Below the pieces are notes generated by a model. It saw nothing but the letters and a program-made list of their open reading frames with translations. It ran no database searches and was not told the origin of the DNA. The position numbers and the translations under genes are program-made. This document shows, in pieces, positions 8,930 to 17,691 of a DNA stretch of 64,000 nt (the first letter of the stretch is position 1; every line of letters begins with the position of its first letter). The stretch is from Pseudobdellovibrionaceae bacterium (lineage in GTDB: Bacteria > Bdellovibrionota > Bdellovibrionia > Bdellovibrionales > UBA1609): contig JACKAM010000003.1 of the NCBI GenBank assembly GCA_020635075.1, positions 62,001 to 126,000 of the forward strand, read 5' to 3'.

Positions 8930-10432
8930 TTATTTGTGTTTCATGGTTGGGAAAAACAAAATATCGCGAATACTAGGCTGGTTGGTGAGCATCATCACCA
9001 AGCGTTCAACTCCCAAACCCACGCCTCCTGTGGGTGGCATCCCCACATCAATAGCGTGTGCAAAGTCGTGGTCCATGGGCTGAGCCTCTTCGTCGATGAC
9101 CCGCAGGGCTTCTTGTTCTTTGAGACGCTCCAGCTGGTCTTCTGGATCATTGAGTTCTGTGTAGGCATTGCCCAATTCCATTCCTGCCACGATGGGCTCA
9201 AAGCGCTCTACCAAACCCGACTTTGTCCGGTGCTTCTTGGTCAAGGGAGACACCTCAACCGGAAAATCGATCACAAAGGTCGGCTGCCAAAGATGCTTTT
9301 CAGCCGTCAACTCAAAGGCCTCCATGATCATCTCCCCGCGACGACCAATCTTTTTACGGTCCGATCCCAGAGACTTGATCTTATTGAACAACTCATCGTC
9401 ACTCATGGATTCAGGATCAAATCCGCCATACTCTTTGATTCCGTCATTGACGCTCAAGCGCTTCCAGGGAGGAGTGAAATCAATCTCCTTTTCTGTATAG
9501 ACCACCTTCATGGAACCGGTGATTTTTTGACAAACCGTTGAGACCAGCTCTTCAAATTGCCTCATCTGGTCTTCGTAATCCGTATAGGCCTCGTAGTACT
9601 CCATCATGGTGAACTCAGGGTTATGAGACCTGTCGATACCCTCATTGCGAAAATTTTTTGAGATCTCGTAAACCTTGTTAAAACCACCGACCACCAGACG
9701 CTTCAAGTAGAGTTCCGGCGAAATTTTCAAAAACAGCTTCATATCCAATGCACGGTGATGGGTTGAAAAGGGATAAGCCGCCGCTCCCCCATAAATGGGC
9801 TGGAGCACAGGCGTTTCCACTTCCAAAAAACCCCGCCCGTCAAGGAAGCTGCGGATCTCACGGATGATCGCTGAACGCATTTCAAAAATCTTGCGGGTTT
9901 CGGGATTCATGATCAGGTCCAAATGCCGATAGCGATACTTGAGTTCAACATCCGTCAAACCGTGGTACTTCTCCGGCAGTGGCTCCAGTGTTTTGCACAA
10001 GATGGAGAACTCCTGAGCGTGAACAGAAAGTTCACCCTTTTTCGTTTTAAAGATGAAGCCCTTAACACCGACGATATCGCCAATATCAATCAGCTCAAAG
10101 GCTGTGGCCATTTGCTCGGACAGATCTTCCACCCGAACATAGACCTGCATACGACCTGTCTCGTCCTGAATATTGAAAAAGGAGGCCTTTCCCATGTCCC
10201 TCTTGGTCATCAGGCGACCGGCCACCACCACAACCTGGTCCTCTAGCTTCTGCCCGGCTTCCAAGTGACCAAACTTCTCCTTTAAACCGCCACTTTCGTG
10301 CGTTGGTTTAAAGTTGTGAGGAAATGGGTCAATACCTTTTTCTTTGAGAGCATGAAGCTTACGGCGCTTTTCAGCTCTCAAGGGATTGTCTCTTTCCTCA
10401 ACACCAATCTGGGAGTTCGTCTCCTTTTCCAT
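8930..10432 (-). CDS. lysS: Lysyl-tRNA synthetase, class II
   Basis: Charges tRNA-Lys in the cytoplasm. About 500 residues, the normal bacterial length. An N-terminal OB-fold anticodon-binding domain (VVVAGRLMTKRDMGKASFF) precedes the class II core. Motif 2 is FRNEGID, the lysine-pocket region reads GMELGNAYTELNDPEDQ, and motif 3 is GVGLGVERLVMMLT. The start is ATG at 10432 after GGAAAG; a TTG further upstream is less likely. It is 23 bases downstream of fba and followed by the rhodanese lipoprotein gene: apparently fba-lysS-lipoprotein in one transcript. Confidence 0.97.
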   Translation of the reverse strand: MEKETNSQIGVEERDNPLRAEKRRKLHALKEKGIDPFPHNFKPTHESGGLKEKFGHLEAGQKLEDQVVVVAGRLMTKRDMGKASFFNIQDETGRMQVYVRVEDLSEQMATAFELIDIGDIVGVKGFIFKTKKGELSVHAQEFSILCKTLEPLPEKYHGLTDVELKYRYRHLDLIMNPETRKIFEMRSAIIREIRSFLDGRGFLEVETPVLQPIYGGAAAYPFSTHHRALDMKLFLKISPELYLKRLVVGGFNKVYEISKNFRNEGIDRSHNPEFTMMEYYEAYTDYEDQMRQFEELVSTVCQKITGSMKVVYTEKEIDFTPPWKRLSVNDGIKEYGGFDPESMSDDELFNKIKSLGSDRKKIGRRGEMIMEAFELTAEKHLWQPTFVIDFPVEVSPLTKKHRTKSGLVERFEPIVAGMELGNAYTELNDPEDQLERLKEQEALRVIDEEAQPMDHDFAHAIDVGMPPTGGVGLGVERLVMMLTNQPSIRDILFFPTMKHK

Positions 10433-10455
10433 TCTATCTCTTTCCGTCAAGTGGT

Positions 10456-11382
10456 TTACTCAGCAGCGCCCGCGTAGATGTCCATGACCTGATGAAGAAG
10501 TTGAACTGCTTCAGCCTTTGGTCTTTGGAAAGCATTGCGCCCCATGATGCTACCGAAGGACCCTCCCTGAGCCAAGCCCTTGACCTCTTCAAGAACCGCC
10601 TCTGTACCTTTTGCGGCTCCACCGCTAAAAATCACCACGCGCTTGCCATTAAAGGCAGAATCCAACACGTGGCGAGTGCGATCTGCCAAGTGCTCAATCT
10701 TGATGTTCATTTCCTGATAGACCTTGCGGGCCGCATCTTGTTCAATGTGAGAGGTTGGCGGCTTCACTTTAATGAAGTTGGCGCCGAGCTGGGCGGCAAT
10801 CTGTGCCGCATAAGCAACCACATCAATGGCGGTCTCTCCATCAGTGGAAAGATCTGTTCCACGAGGGTAAGACCACATCACCACGGCCAAACCTGCGTCC
10901 TTGGCCATGCGTGAAGCATAGGCAATCTCTTCGTACATTTCCTTGCGCGCCTCAGAGCCGGGGTAAATGGTAAAGCCAATGGCACAGCAGCCAAGGCGAA
11001 GAGCATCGTCCACCGAGGAAGTTAAGGCCGAGTGGGGCGCCCCTTTGGTGCCGAACAATGTGTCTGAGTTGTTAATTTTCAAAATCAAAGGAATCTCACC
11101 AGCATATTCCCGGGCACAGGCTTCAATGAAGCCCAGTGGAGCGGCATAGGCATTACATCCCGATTCAATCGCCAGATTGAAGTGATAGGAAGGATCATAA
11201 CCATCAGGGTTTTTAGCAAAACTACGAGCCGGACCATGTTCAAAACCTTGATCCACGGGAAGGATAACCAACTTACCTGATCCACCCAGACGGCCGTGGT
11301 TGAGCATTCTTGCCATATTGGTCAAGACGCCGGGGTTTTCACTTCCGTACCAACTCAAAATCTCCCTAACTCTTGGTGTCAT
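10456..11382 (-). CDS. fbaB: Fructose-bisphosphate aldolase class I, DhnA/FbaB type
   Basis: Cleaves or forms fructose 1,6-bisphosphate in glycolysis and gluconeogenesis, using a Schiff-base lysine. Family landmarks: ILPVDQGFEHGP, the ATIY/TIYPGSE segment, IKVKPP (the Schiff-base lysine region), and FSGGAAKG phosphate binding. The chosen start, ATG 11382 (MTPRVREILSWYG), follows GAAGGGAAG at good spacing. The open frame extends another 23 codons upstream but lacks a ribosome site there. Divergent from the MFS gene at 11543. With pckA in the same window it fits a gluconeogenic metabolism. Confidence 0.93.
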   Translation of the reverse strand: MTPRVREILSWYGSENPGVLTNMARMLNHGRLGGSGKLVILPVDQGFEHGPARSFAKNPDGYDPSYHFNLAIESGCNAYAAPLGFIEACAREYAGEIPLILKINNSDTLFGTKGAPHSALTSSVDDALRLGCCAIGFTIYPGSEARKEMYEEIAYASRMAKDAGLAVVMWSYPRGTDLSTDGETAIDVVAYAAQIAAQLGANFIKVKPPTSHIEQDAARKVYQEMNIKIEHLADRTRHVLDSAFNGKRVVIFSGGAAKGTEAVLEEVKGLAQGGSFGSIMGRNAFQRPKAEAVQLLHQVMDIYAGAAE

Positions 11383-11542
11383 ATCGCTTCCCTTCGAGGG
11401 CGCAAAAGGCCCTGTTGAACTGGTTTTTTTAAACGCTACAAACCTAGTCATTGTCAGTACCTAAATCAAGCAAAAGTCCAATTCAGAAAGGCCCTTCTAG
11501 AGCTGGATTTTACACTCTGTTTCCACCATAATCCTTCTCCTC

Positions 11543-12790
11543 ATGAGAGCCTTCATTCACAGCCGCCTGGCCCCCTTTAAACATGCGAGCTTCCGTCGCT
11601 ACTTCCTGGTGCAGACTCTGTCGATGATTGGCACCTGGTCCCACGATCTAGCTCGGGCCTGGATCGTGGTGGAGATGATGGGGAAAGCCGCTGCCCTGGG
11701 GCTTCTCATGCTCTCCGTTGCTCTGCCCACTCTGATTTTGATTCTCCAAGGCGGAGTTTTGGTCGACAAACTTGAAGTCCGCCGACTGATGATGGCGACC
11801 CGAGCCACTTTGGCCGTTTCCGCTGTGACCCTGGCGGCTCTGACTGAGTTTGGCGAGATTCAACTGTGGCATCTGCTGGTGTTTGGCTTTCTTGAGGGGA
11901 GTGTCATGGCCTTTGATTCTCCTGCTGAGCAGGCCATGCGGGTGCGGTTGGTCCCTCGAGATGACTTCCAGCAGGCCATTGCCCTTATGTCCTCCAATTT
12001 CCACTTGGCGAGAATGATGGGGCCTTTGGTGGCTGGCTTTCTCATGATCCAACACGGCCCATCCCTGGTGTTTTTGGTCGATGGCATTTCCTATGTGGGA
12101 GTACTTCTCATCCTGTCCCAGCTTCAGCTTCAACCCATCTTGCGGCGGCCTCCCGAACCCAGCCAGTCCCATAGTGCTGCCCTGATTGAGGGCTTAAAGT
12201 ATCTGATTCGCACTCCCAAGTTGCGCTACCCCATGTTTCAGCTGCTTCTCACCATCTGCCTGATCTTTCCCCAGATCGTGGTCATCTTTCGCACTTATGT
12301 GAGAGAAAAATTCCAGTTGTCGTCGGGCGAGTTTGGCTACGTATTTAGCCTTCCCGCAATGGGAGCCCTCGCCGGCACCCTTGTATTTGCTCTGTGGAAA
12401 CCCAAGACCCCCATTCACACTCTGCGCCTGAGCATCCCCTGTTTGTTGGTGGGATACACCCTGGTCCCCCTCATGCCCACGGTGACCGCCACTGCCGGGA
12501 CGATGATGATCACTGGCTTTTTCTCCTATTTGACCTTTGCTTCACTCACGATCACCATGCATCTGGAAGTGGAGGAGGATTTCCGGGGGCGCATCGGCTC
12601 AGTGATCGGCCTGGGATTTCTCGCCATCGGCCCCATGATGTCCTTTCCCGTTGGCGGACTGGCTGATCGCATTGGATTTACGCCGGCCGTCTGGAGCCTG
12701 ACATGGGCATTTGGTTTACTCAGCGCCCTTTTCGCTTACCTCCACTTCCGTGCCCTGGGGCGCAGAGCCCAATATAAGGAAAAAACCTGA
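11543..12790 (+). CDS. MFS transporter, EntS/MFS_3-like
   Basis: 415 residues with about 10-12 hydrophobic helices. The N-terminus (FKHASFRRYFLVQTLSMIG) and the loop after helix 2 (DKLEVRRLMMATR) match the MFS_3 (enterobactin-exporter-like) group. The conserved acidic and arginine residues of the central cytoplasmic loop are present (DRIGF-type motif near the C-terminus). Probably a proton-driven exporter in the inner membrane. The substrate cannot be told. No clear ribosome site precedes the ATG. A short hairpin follows the stop. Confidence 0.88.
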   Translation: MRAFIHSRLAPFKHASFRRYFLVQTLSMIGTWSHDLARAWIVVEMMGKAAALGLLMLSVALPTLILILQGGVLVDKLEVRRLMMATRATLAVSAVTLAALTEFGEIQLWHLLVFGFLEGSVMAFDSPAEQAMRVRLVPRDDFQQAIALMSSNFHLARMMGPLVAGFLMIQHGPSLVFLVDGISYVGVLLILSQLQLQPILRRPPEPSQSHSAALIEGLKYLIRTPKLRYPMFQLLLTICLIFPQIVVIFRTYVREKFQLSSGEFGYVFSLPAMGALAGTLVFALWKPKTPIHTLRLSIPCLLVGYTLVPLMPTVTATAGTMMITGFFSYLTFASLTITMHLEVEEDFRGRIGSVIGLGFLAIGPMMSFPVGGLADRIGFTPAVWSLTWAFGLLSALFAYLHFRALGRRAQYKEKT

Positions 12791-12845
12791 GGTTTCCATT
12801 GGCAATAAAATCCGCTATGGTAGGCCCTTAATCGCGAGGTAGACG

Positions 12846-13391
12846 ATGGCGCAAATCACTGTGAGCTTTGAAACCACACCCAATCCCCAATCGATGAAAT
12901 TCAACTTTTCTGCACCTATCGCGGAAGAGATGGCTGAGTTCAACGACGCCGGCAACTGCCGACGCTCACCTTTGGCAACCAAGATCTTTGGCTTCCCCTG
13001 GGCGGCAGGGATCATGATCGGGCATGACTTTGTCACCATCACCAAACAGGACTGGGTGGAATGGGATGTCATTGCTGAGCCATTGGCAAGTCTCCTGCAA
13101 GAACACATTGAGCGCGGCGAAGCCGTCCTTCTCCCCGAGACCTCAGTTGCCGCAAGCGAAGACAGCGAACAGGTGATTCTTATTAAGCGCATTCTCAACG
13201 AGGAAATCCGCCCAGCTGTGGCCATGGATGGAGGAGATATTGTCTTTCACCGCTACGAAGAAGGCGTGGTCTACGTCTACATGCGCGGAGCCTGCAGTGG
13301 CTGCCCCAGCTCGATGATGACTCTGAAAGACGGAGTGGAAGCTCGGCTCAAAGCCGCCCTCCCTGAAATCATCGAAGTCATTGCTCTTTAG
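12846..13391 (+). CDS. Nfu-type iron-sulfur cluster carrier
   Basis: 181 residues. An N-terminal Nfu_N domain (SFETTPNPQSMKF, the typical opening) is joined to a C-terminal NifU-like domain with the cluster-binding CSGCPSS. This two-domain form delivers assembled Fe-S clusters to target proteins in the cytoplasm. GAGGTAG precedes the ATG. It converges with the DUF366 gene, only one base between the stops. NfuA-like in function by family; the symbol is not assigned because E. coli NfuA has a different N-terminal domain. Confidence 0.92.
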   Translation: MAQITVSFETTPNPQSMKFNFSAPIAEEMAEFNDAGNCRRSPLATKIFGFPWAAGIMIGHDFVTITKQDWVEWDVIAEPLASLLQEHIERGEAVLLPETSVAASEDSEQVILIKRILNEEIRPAVAMDGGDIVFHRYEEGVVYVYMRGACSGCPSSMMTLKDGVEARLKAALPEIIEVIAL

Positions 13392-13392
13392 A

Positions 13393-13962
13393 CTATTTGA
13401 TCCAGCTGACTTTGCGAGTGGCCTCTACTGTTGAAACCACTTCTTTTTGCATAGCCAGCAATAGGTCTTGAGCAAAGACCGTTGCGGGGTACTGCAAATC
13501 CTCAAGTGAGAGAGTCGGTACAGGTGTTCCTGTGTTGCTCACATTGACGGCAAAGTGAATCATGGCGGAAACAGGGCTCACGGTGGCCACACTAATGCTG
13601 AGTTTTCTTTCGCCGGCAAATAGGTCGTCACCGGAGCGAAACAGTTCTTGAGCCAAGGATCGGCTGCCTGCCTTTTGGCGAATGAGATCTAAGGCGATCG
13701 AGGACATTAATCGCTGCAGAGCCACTGCGGCCAACAGGCTGCAGTCAAACTTCTCTACCACAAAATGAACCATATCCGACCCAGCAATGGGACTTCGCGC
13801 CCTCAGGTCTTCGCCGTCCACCATATGTTCCCAGGCCACATCACAGGGCCCTCGCCAGGCAATAATCGAATCACCGAGGATTCCCTCGTTCATATAGGCG
13901 TAAAGGGATCGAAGCTGGCTGCCGTCATAACAAATGTTTTTATCGAGCCATTTGGTCCGCAC
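13393..13962 (-). CDS. DUF366 family protein
   Basis: 189 residues starting at GTG 13962, directly after the queC stop (TAAGTG) with a strong GGAGG five bases before. The opening (YDGSQLRSLYAYMNEGILGDSIIAWRGPC) and the EHMVDGEDLRA and DMVHFVVEKFD blocks are typical of DUF366. The biochemical role is unknown. Its tight coupling to queC suggests a part in deazaguanine or queuosine metabolism. Confidence 0.85.
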   Translation of the reverse strand: MRTKWLDKNICYDGSQLRSLYAYMNEGILGDSIIAWRGPCDVAWEHMVDGEDLRARSPIAGSDMVHFVVEKFDCSLLAAVALQRLMSSIALDLIRQKAGSRSLAQELFRSGDDLFAGERKLSISVATVSPVSAMIHFAVNVSNTGTPVPTLSLEDLQYPATVFAQDLLLAMQKEVVSTVEATRKVSWIK

Positions 13963-14619
13963 TTAGGCCTCCTTCATCGCGCGCTGAAAGCGCTGACAGG
14001 ACTCACACTCACCACACCAACTGTCCCCCGCATGGTAGCAGGGCCACAGCCGATCAAATGGCACTTTTAGATCCTTCCCCAATCGCACAATTTCGGTTTT
14101 GCTCAAATCAACAGTAAAACACTTGGTCTTTACCCCACGTGCCGTGGAAAAGGAAAAACTGTGATCCAAAGCCTGCAGGAATTCACGAGTGTTGTCAGGG
14201 AAAGTTGCGGCCTCTTCGGAATTAAATCCAGGAATCACCACCTCAGCTCCCAAACCTTCAGCAAAGCCGGCAGCAATGTTAAGCAAAATGCCATTGCGAT
14301 TGGGGACCCAAACTTTTTCTGCCGTCTGTTCCGAAGTCTTCAAATCATCAATAGACACTTCAGACCCTTGCGGCACCGGCTGATTCGCGTCCGTTAGCGA
14401 AGAGCGGGAAAACACTTTGAACCAAGGGAGCTCCACCACCTGATGAGTAATGCCAAGGCCGGCACATAGAGCTCGCGCTGATTCAATCTCTTTGCGAGCC
14501 GCCCGTTGACCATAATCAAAGGTCAGGGCCATGATCACTTCGGTATCCCGATGGGCTTGATACAAATTGACTGATGAATCCAGCCCTCCGGAAAGAAGGA
14601 CCAGGGATTTTATTTTCAT
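13963..14619 (-). CDS. queC: 7-cyano-7-deazaguanine synthase
   Basis: Makes preQ0 from 7-carboxy-7-deazaguanine, ATP and ammonia in queuosine biosynthesis. The ATP-pyrophosphatase motif LLSGGLDSS is at residues 8-16. The C-terminal zinc ligands are present as C...CGECESC. 218 residues, the usual length. Starts 12 bases after the coiled-coil gene and ends on the DUF366 start. tgt and queA lie at the head of the same gene run. Confidence 0.96.
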   Translation of the reverse strand: MKIKSLVLLSGGLDSSVNLYQAHRDTEVIMALTFDYGQRAARKEIESARALCAGLGITHQVVELPWFKVFSRSSLTDANQPVPQGSEVSIDDLKTSEQTAEKVWVPNRNGILLNIAAGFAEGLGAEVVIPGFNSEEAATFPDNTREFLQALDHSFSFSTARGVKTKCFTVDLSKTEIVRLGKDLKVPFDRLWPCYHAGDSWCGECESCQRFQRAMKEA

Positions 14620-14631
14620 TTCCGACTCGTC

Positions 14632-14910
14632 TTACGATTCAGTTTCGGAAGAGGGATCTTCTTTCTTGCCGCCGGGAACTAGGTTCTCGCGAATGGATTT
14701 GGCTTTGGCCAGTACCTTTTCAGCAAGTTTGTAGGCGACATCACCATCTTCTTCCCACTTCTGGCGCTTTTCCGCCAAAATGCGACGGACCTTTTCAAAA
14801 CGGGTCGAAGTCAGATCCAGAATCTTCCGGTCCAATTCCTTCTTGGCCTGAGCCGCCTTATCACGGGCTTTTGTGGCTCTCTCTGTTAGCTTGTTGCGTA
14901 ACTCGTCCAA
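14632..14910 (-). CDS. Small coiled-coil protein
   Basis: 92 residues, highly charged and almost entirely heptad-like (RATKARDKAAQAKKELDRK...), with an acidic serine-rich tail. The best start is TTG at 14910 after GAGGG. No family recognised. It sits between recJ and queC in the same orientation with short gaps, so it is probably co-transcribed. Cytoplasmic; function unknown. Confidence 0.65.
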   Translation of the reverse strand: MDELRNKLTERATKARDKAAQAKKELDRKILDLTSTRFEKVRRILAEKRQKWEEDGDVAYKLAEKVLAKAKSIRENLVPGGKKEDPSSETES

Positions 14911-14973
14911 TTCCCATCCCTCGTGTCAGGGCACACAGCTAACACAGGCTGGCAAGGGTCTCAAGAAAAAGTT

Positions 14974-16740
14974 TCAAACCCTCAATCGCAGGTCGCGAAT
15001 AAGAAGCTGGAGCTTCTGACGGCCGGCAAAGTAGTTCCACTGGGGCTCACAGAGGAGATCCACCACCTCACCAATGGGCTGAGAAAGGCCAGAAAACTGA
15101 TGATCCCGTGGTGGTGAAAACCACAGGGCCTCTAAGCGATGAGGGTTCAGTCGGTCCGCCACATCTAGACGGAGATGGCCACCTCTTAACTCCCGAACTC
15201 CTTTAACCTCTAGGTTTTCCAGGCACAGGGTCACCGGTTCCCAGCCGCTGCCAAAGGGGCCAAGATGCTGGAACCAGTTCATAAACTGAGGCGTCACCTC
15301 AGACAGGGAACCTGTGGCATCGTAAAGCAGTGTTGAAGTTTCCAAAGGGGCTTCATTCAAATCGGAGTAGTACTCGGAAAAGAGCCTGTCCAATTCTTCC
15401 GCCTTGTCAGGAGAAACTTCAAACCCCGCCGCCGGCGCATGACCACCAAACTTGTTGAGAGCTGGAGAAGCAAATTCTAAGGCCTGGAGGACACTACCCG
15501 CTTCAGGACCAGGAATGCGCGCACTGCCGGTGATCTTTCCAGTTTCGGGATTTAACGAACCCACAAAAGCCGGGACACCAAGGTTTTGCGATAGTTTGGT
15601 GGCCACAAGACCCACCACACCTTTGTGGTATTTGTCTGACCACACCCACACATAACCTTGCTGCCCAAGCTCTTTCGCCTGTGCGGCCGCATCTTCTTCG
15701 GCCTCGGCCTGAAGTCTGAGGCGCATTTCATTGTTGGCCATGACCTCTGAAACCAAACGAATGGCTTCTTCAGTGCTTTCCTCCAAATAGATATCCAGGG
15801 GAAAAATTCCGGTTTCCATTCGGGACAGGGCATTGAGTTTAGGTGCAAAACGGATGGCCACTTCCTGAGACGTCAGCTCACGGCCCGCCAACCCCAACTC
15901 TTCCATCAACACCCGCAGACCGGGGCGCTGGGTTTGAGCCAGCTCCTTTAAACCATGTTTCACCAAAATCCGGTTTTCCCCGACCAGAGGCACCAGATCA
16001 GTCAAGGTGCCAATAACAAAGCAATCGAGGAGACTTTTGGGATCAAAATCCAGATCCATCAGCTTTAGTTCGCGAAACTTCATGCGCAAAGCCAGAACCA
16101 GATAAAAGGCCACGCCCGTGCCACATAGGTGCCCCAATTGAGAGGGGCAATGTCCCTTATTGGGGTTCACAATGGCCACGGCCTCGGGAAGAGTCTCCGC
16201 AGGCAGATGATGATCGGTGATGATCACATCCACCCCCAACTCATTGGCTCGTGATACGGCCTCATTGGCAGTGATACCCACATCAATGGTTACCACCAGA
16301 GAGACTTCATCGCGGTGAAACTGCTCAATCGCGTGGGTGTGAAGTCCATAGCCTTCTGTCAGTCGTTTTGGCTGGTAAGTCACCAGGCTTTCAAAACCGA
16401 GAAGGGACATCCCCTTTAGGAGCAAGGCCACACCAGAGGTCCCGTCCAAATCAAAATCACCGTAGAGAACGATCTTTTCCTTATCTTGAAAGGCTTGAAC
16501 CAAGCGACTAACCGCCCGATCCATTCCATCCAGTTCATAGGGATTGGTCAAATTTTGCAGAGTCGGCGCGAGATGAGAGTTCACCTCCTCTTTGGAGGTG
16601 AGCCCCCTGGCCTGCAGGATCTTCCACATCAACCCCGGCATGGAAACCGGGGCTTCAAGAGATTTAAGATCTGAGCGGGGCTGCCAGCGGGTGGAAATCA
16701 CGATCCGATTAGGCCGTTGCCTTCTTATTGAGAATGCCAT
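14974..16740 (-). CDS. recJ: Single-stranded-DNA exonuclease RecJ
   Basis: 5'-3' exonuclease of recombination and mismatch repair. DHH-family motifs are in order: YGDFDLDG (motif I; usually YDADG-like), TIDVGIT (motif II), ITDHH (motif III), and GGHAPAAGF in the DHHA1 domain. 588 residues, near the family norm. The first ATG (16740) overlaps secF by 32 bases and has no clear ribosome site. A GTG at 16701 is an alternative. Last large gene after the sec genes, coupled to secF. Confidence 0.93.
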   Translation of the reverse strand: MAFSIRRQRPNRIVISTRWQPRSDLKSLEAPVSMPGLMWKILQARGLTSKEEVNSHLAPTLQNLTNPYELDGMDRAVSRLVQAFQDKEKIVLYGDFDLDGTSGVALLLKGMSLLGFESLVTYQPKRLTEGYGLHTHAIEQFHRDEVSLVVTIDVGITANEAVSRANELGVDVIITDHHLPAETLPEAVAIVNPNKGHCPSQLGHLCGTGVAFYLVLALRMKFRELKLMDLDFDPKSLLDCFVIGTLTDLVPLVGENRILVKHGLKELAQTQRPGLRVLMEELGLAGRELTSQEVAIRFAPKLNALSRMETGIFPLDIYLEESTEEAIRLVSEVMANNEMRLRLQAEAEEDAAAQAKELGQQGYVWVWSDKYHKGVVGLVATKLSQNLGVPAFVGSLNPETGKITGSARIPGPEAGSVLQALEFASPALNKFGGHAPAAGFEVSPDKAEELDRLFSEYYSDLNEAPLETSTLLYDATGSLSEVTPQFMNWFQHLGPFGSGWEPVTLCLENLEVKGVRELRGGHLRLDVADRLNPHRLEALWFSPPRDHQFSGLSQPIGEVVDLLCEPQWNYFAGRQKLQLLIRDLRLRV

Positions 16741-17674
16741 CCATAAAGATCACCAACGGGTTGGCAACGTATATGGACGAGTAGGTTCCAACAATAATAC
16801 CGATACCCATGGTAAAGGCAAAATCCTGAATCACGCCCTCGCCGATGAAATACATGGCTCCCACGGCTAACATAGTTGTAAGGGAAGTTAGAATCGTTCG
16901 GCTTAGAACATCATTGACCGCCCGATTGACAATCCACGGGAATTTCTCGTCTCTAAACAGCCCCTCATTTTCGCGAATACGGTCGAAGTTAATGATCGTA
17001 TCGTTGAGAGAGTAACCAATAATGGTCAAAATCGCCGCCATCGTCTGAACATTCACTTCCCGCCCAAAAAGGGAGAAAATCCCCAAAGTCACGATGGAGT
17101 CATGGAACAAACAGAACACAGCACCTGGGGCGTATTTGTAGTCAAATCGCAGTCCGATATAAACCAGAATCAAAAGCAGACAATAGAATGCTGCCAAAAC
17201 ACCATTGCGCTTAAGCTCCGCCCCAACCTGAGGGCCAACCGAGTCCACGCGGCGGATGGTCGCGCCCTGAGAGGCAAAAGAATTTGTCAGTCCCTCAGTT
17301 ATCTTGGCAATCAAAGTCTTGAGCAATTCATTGGTCTCTTTGTCGGTCTCGCCTTCTATGGTCTCAAGGCGAATCAAGTATTCATTGTGTTCACCAAAAG
17401 ACTGTACCGAGGCTTTGTTAAAACCCATCTCATCGGTAAAGCTGCGGACCTGGCCGGCCTCGACTGCCTGGTTGAATTGAACCTGTACTTCTGTTCCACC
17501 GGCGAAATCAATTCCGTAGTTAAAACCCTTGGTGGCAATCAACACGAGGGATGCAAGTACGACTATTGTTGAAAGAACCGCAAAAGGGGTTCCCAACTTC
17601 AAAAAATCAAACTTCCCGGGGTCATTTTTACGACCTGTCTTGGGATTGTTTTGTTGTTGATGTCTTTTTCCCAT
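16709..17674 (-). CDS. secF: Protein translocase subunit SecF
   Basis: With SecD and YajC it uses the proton gradient to help pull proteins through SecYEG. Start ATG 17674 follows AGAGGAAAG at ideal spacing. Six membrane segments; the first periplasmic landmark is FNYGIDFAGGTEVQV, and the later SLNDTIINFDRIREN segment is typical of SecF. About 321 residues. Begins 17 bases after secD. Confidence 0.96.
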   Translation of the reverse strand: MGKRHQQQNNPKTGRKNDPGKFDFLKLGTPFAVLSTIVVLASLVLIATKGFNYGIDFAGGTEVQVQFNQAVEAGQVRSFTDEMGFNKASVQSFGEHNEYLIRLETIEGETDKETNELLKTLIAKITEGLTNSFASQGATIRRVDSVGPQVGAELKRNGVLAAFYCLLLILVYIGLRFDYKYAPGAVFCLFHDSIVTLGIFSLFGREVNVQTMAAILTIIGYSLNDTIINFDRIRENEGLFRDEKFPWIVNRAVNDVLSRTILTSLTTMLAVGAMYFIGEGVIQDFAFTMGIGIIVGTYSSIYVANPLVIFMDGILNKKATA

Positions 17675-17691
17675 TTCTTTCCTCTTATCCC

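Noticed and set aside
8798..9541. 247-codon open frame antisense to lysS
   Set aside because: It lies entirely over well-recognised lysS and the rhodanese gene; no start signal and implausible composition.
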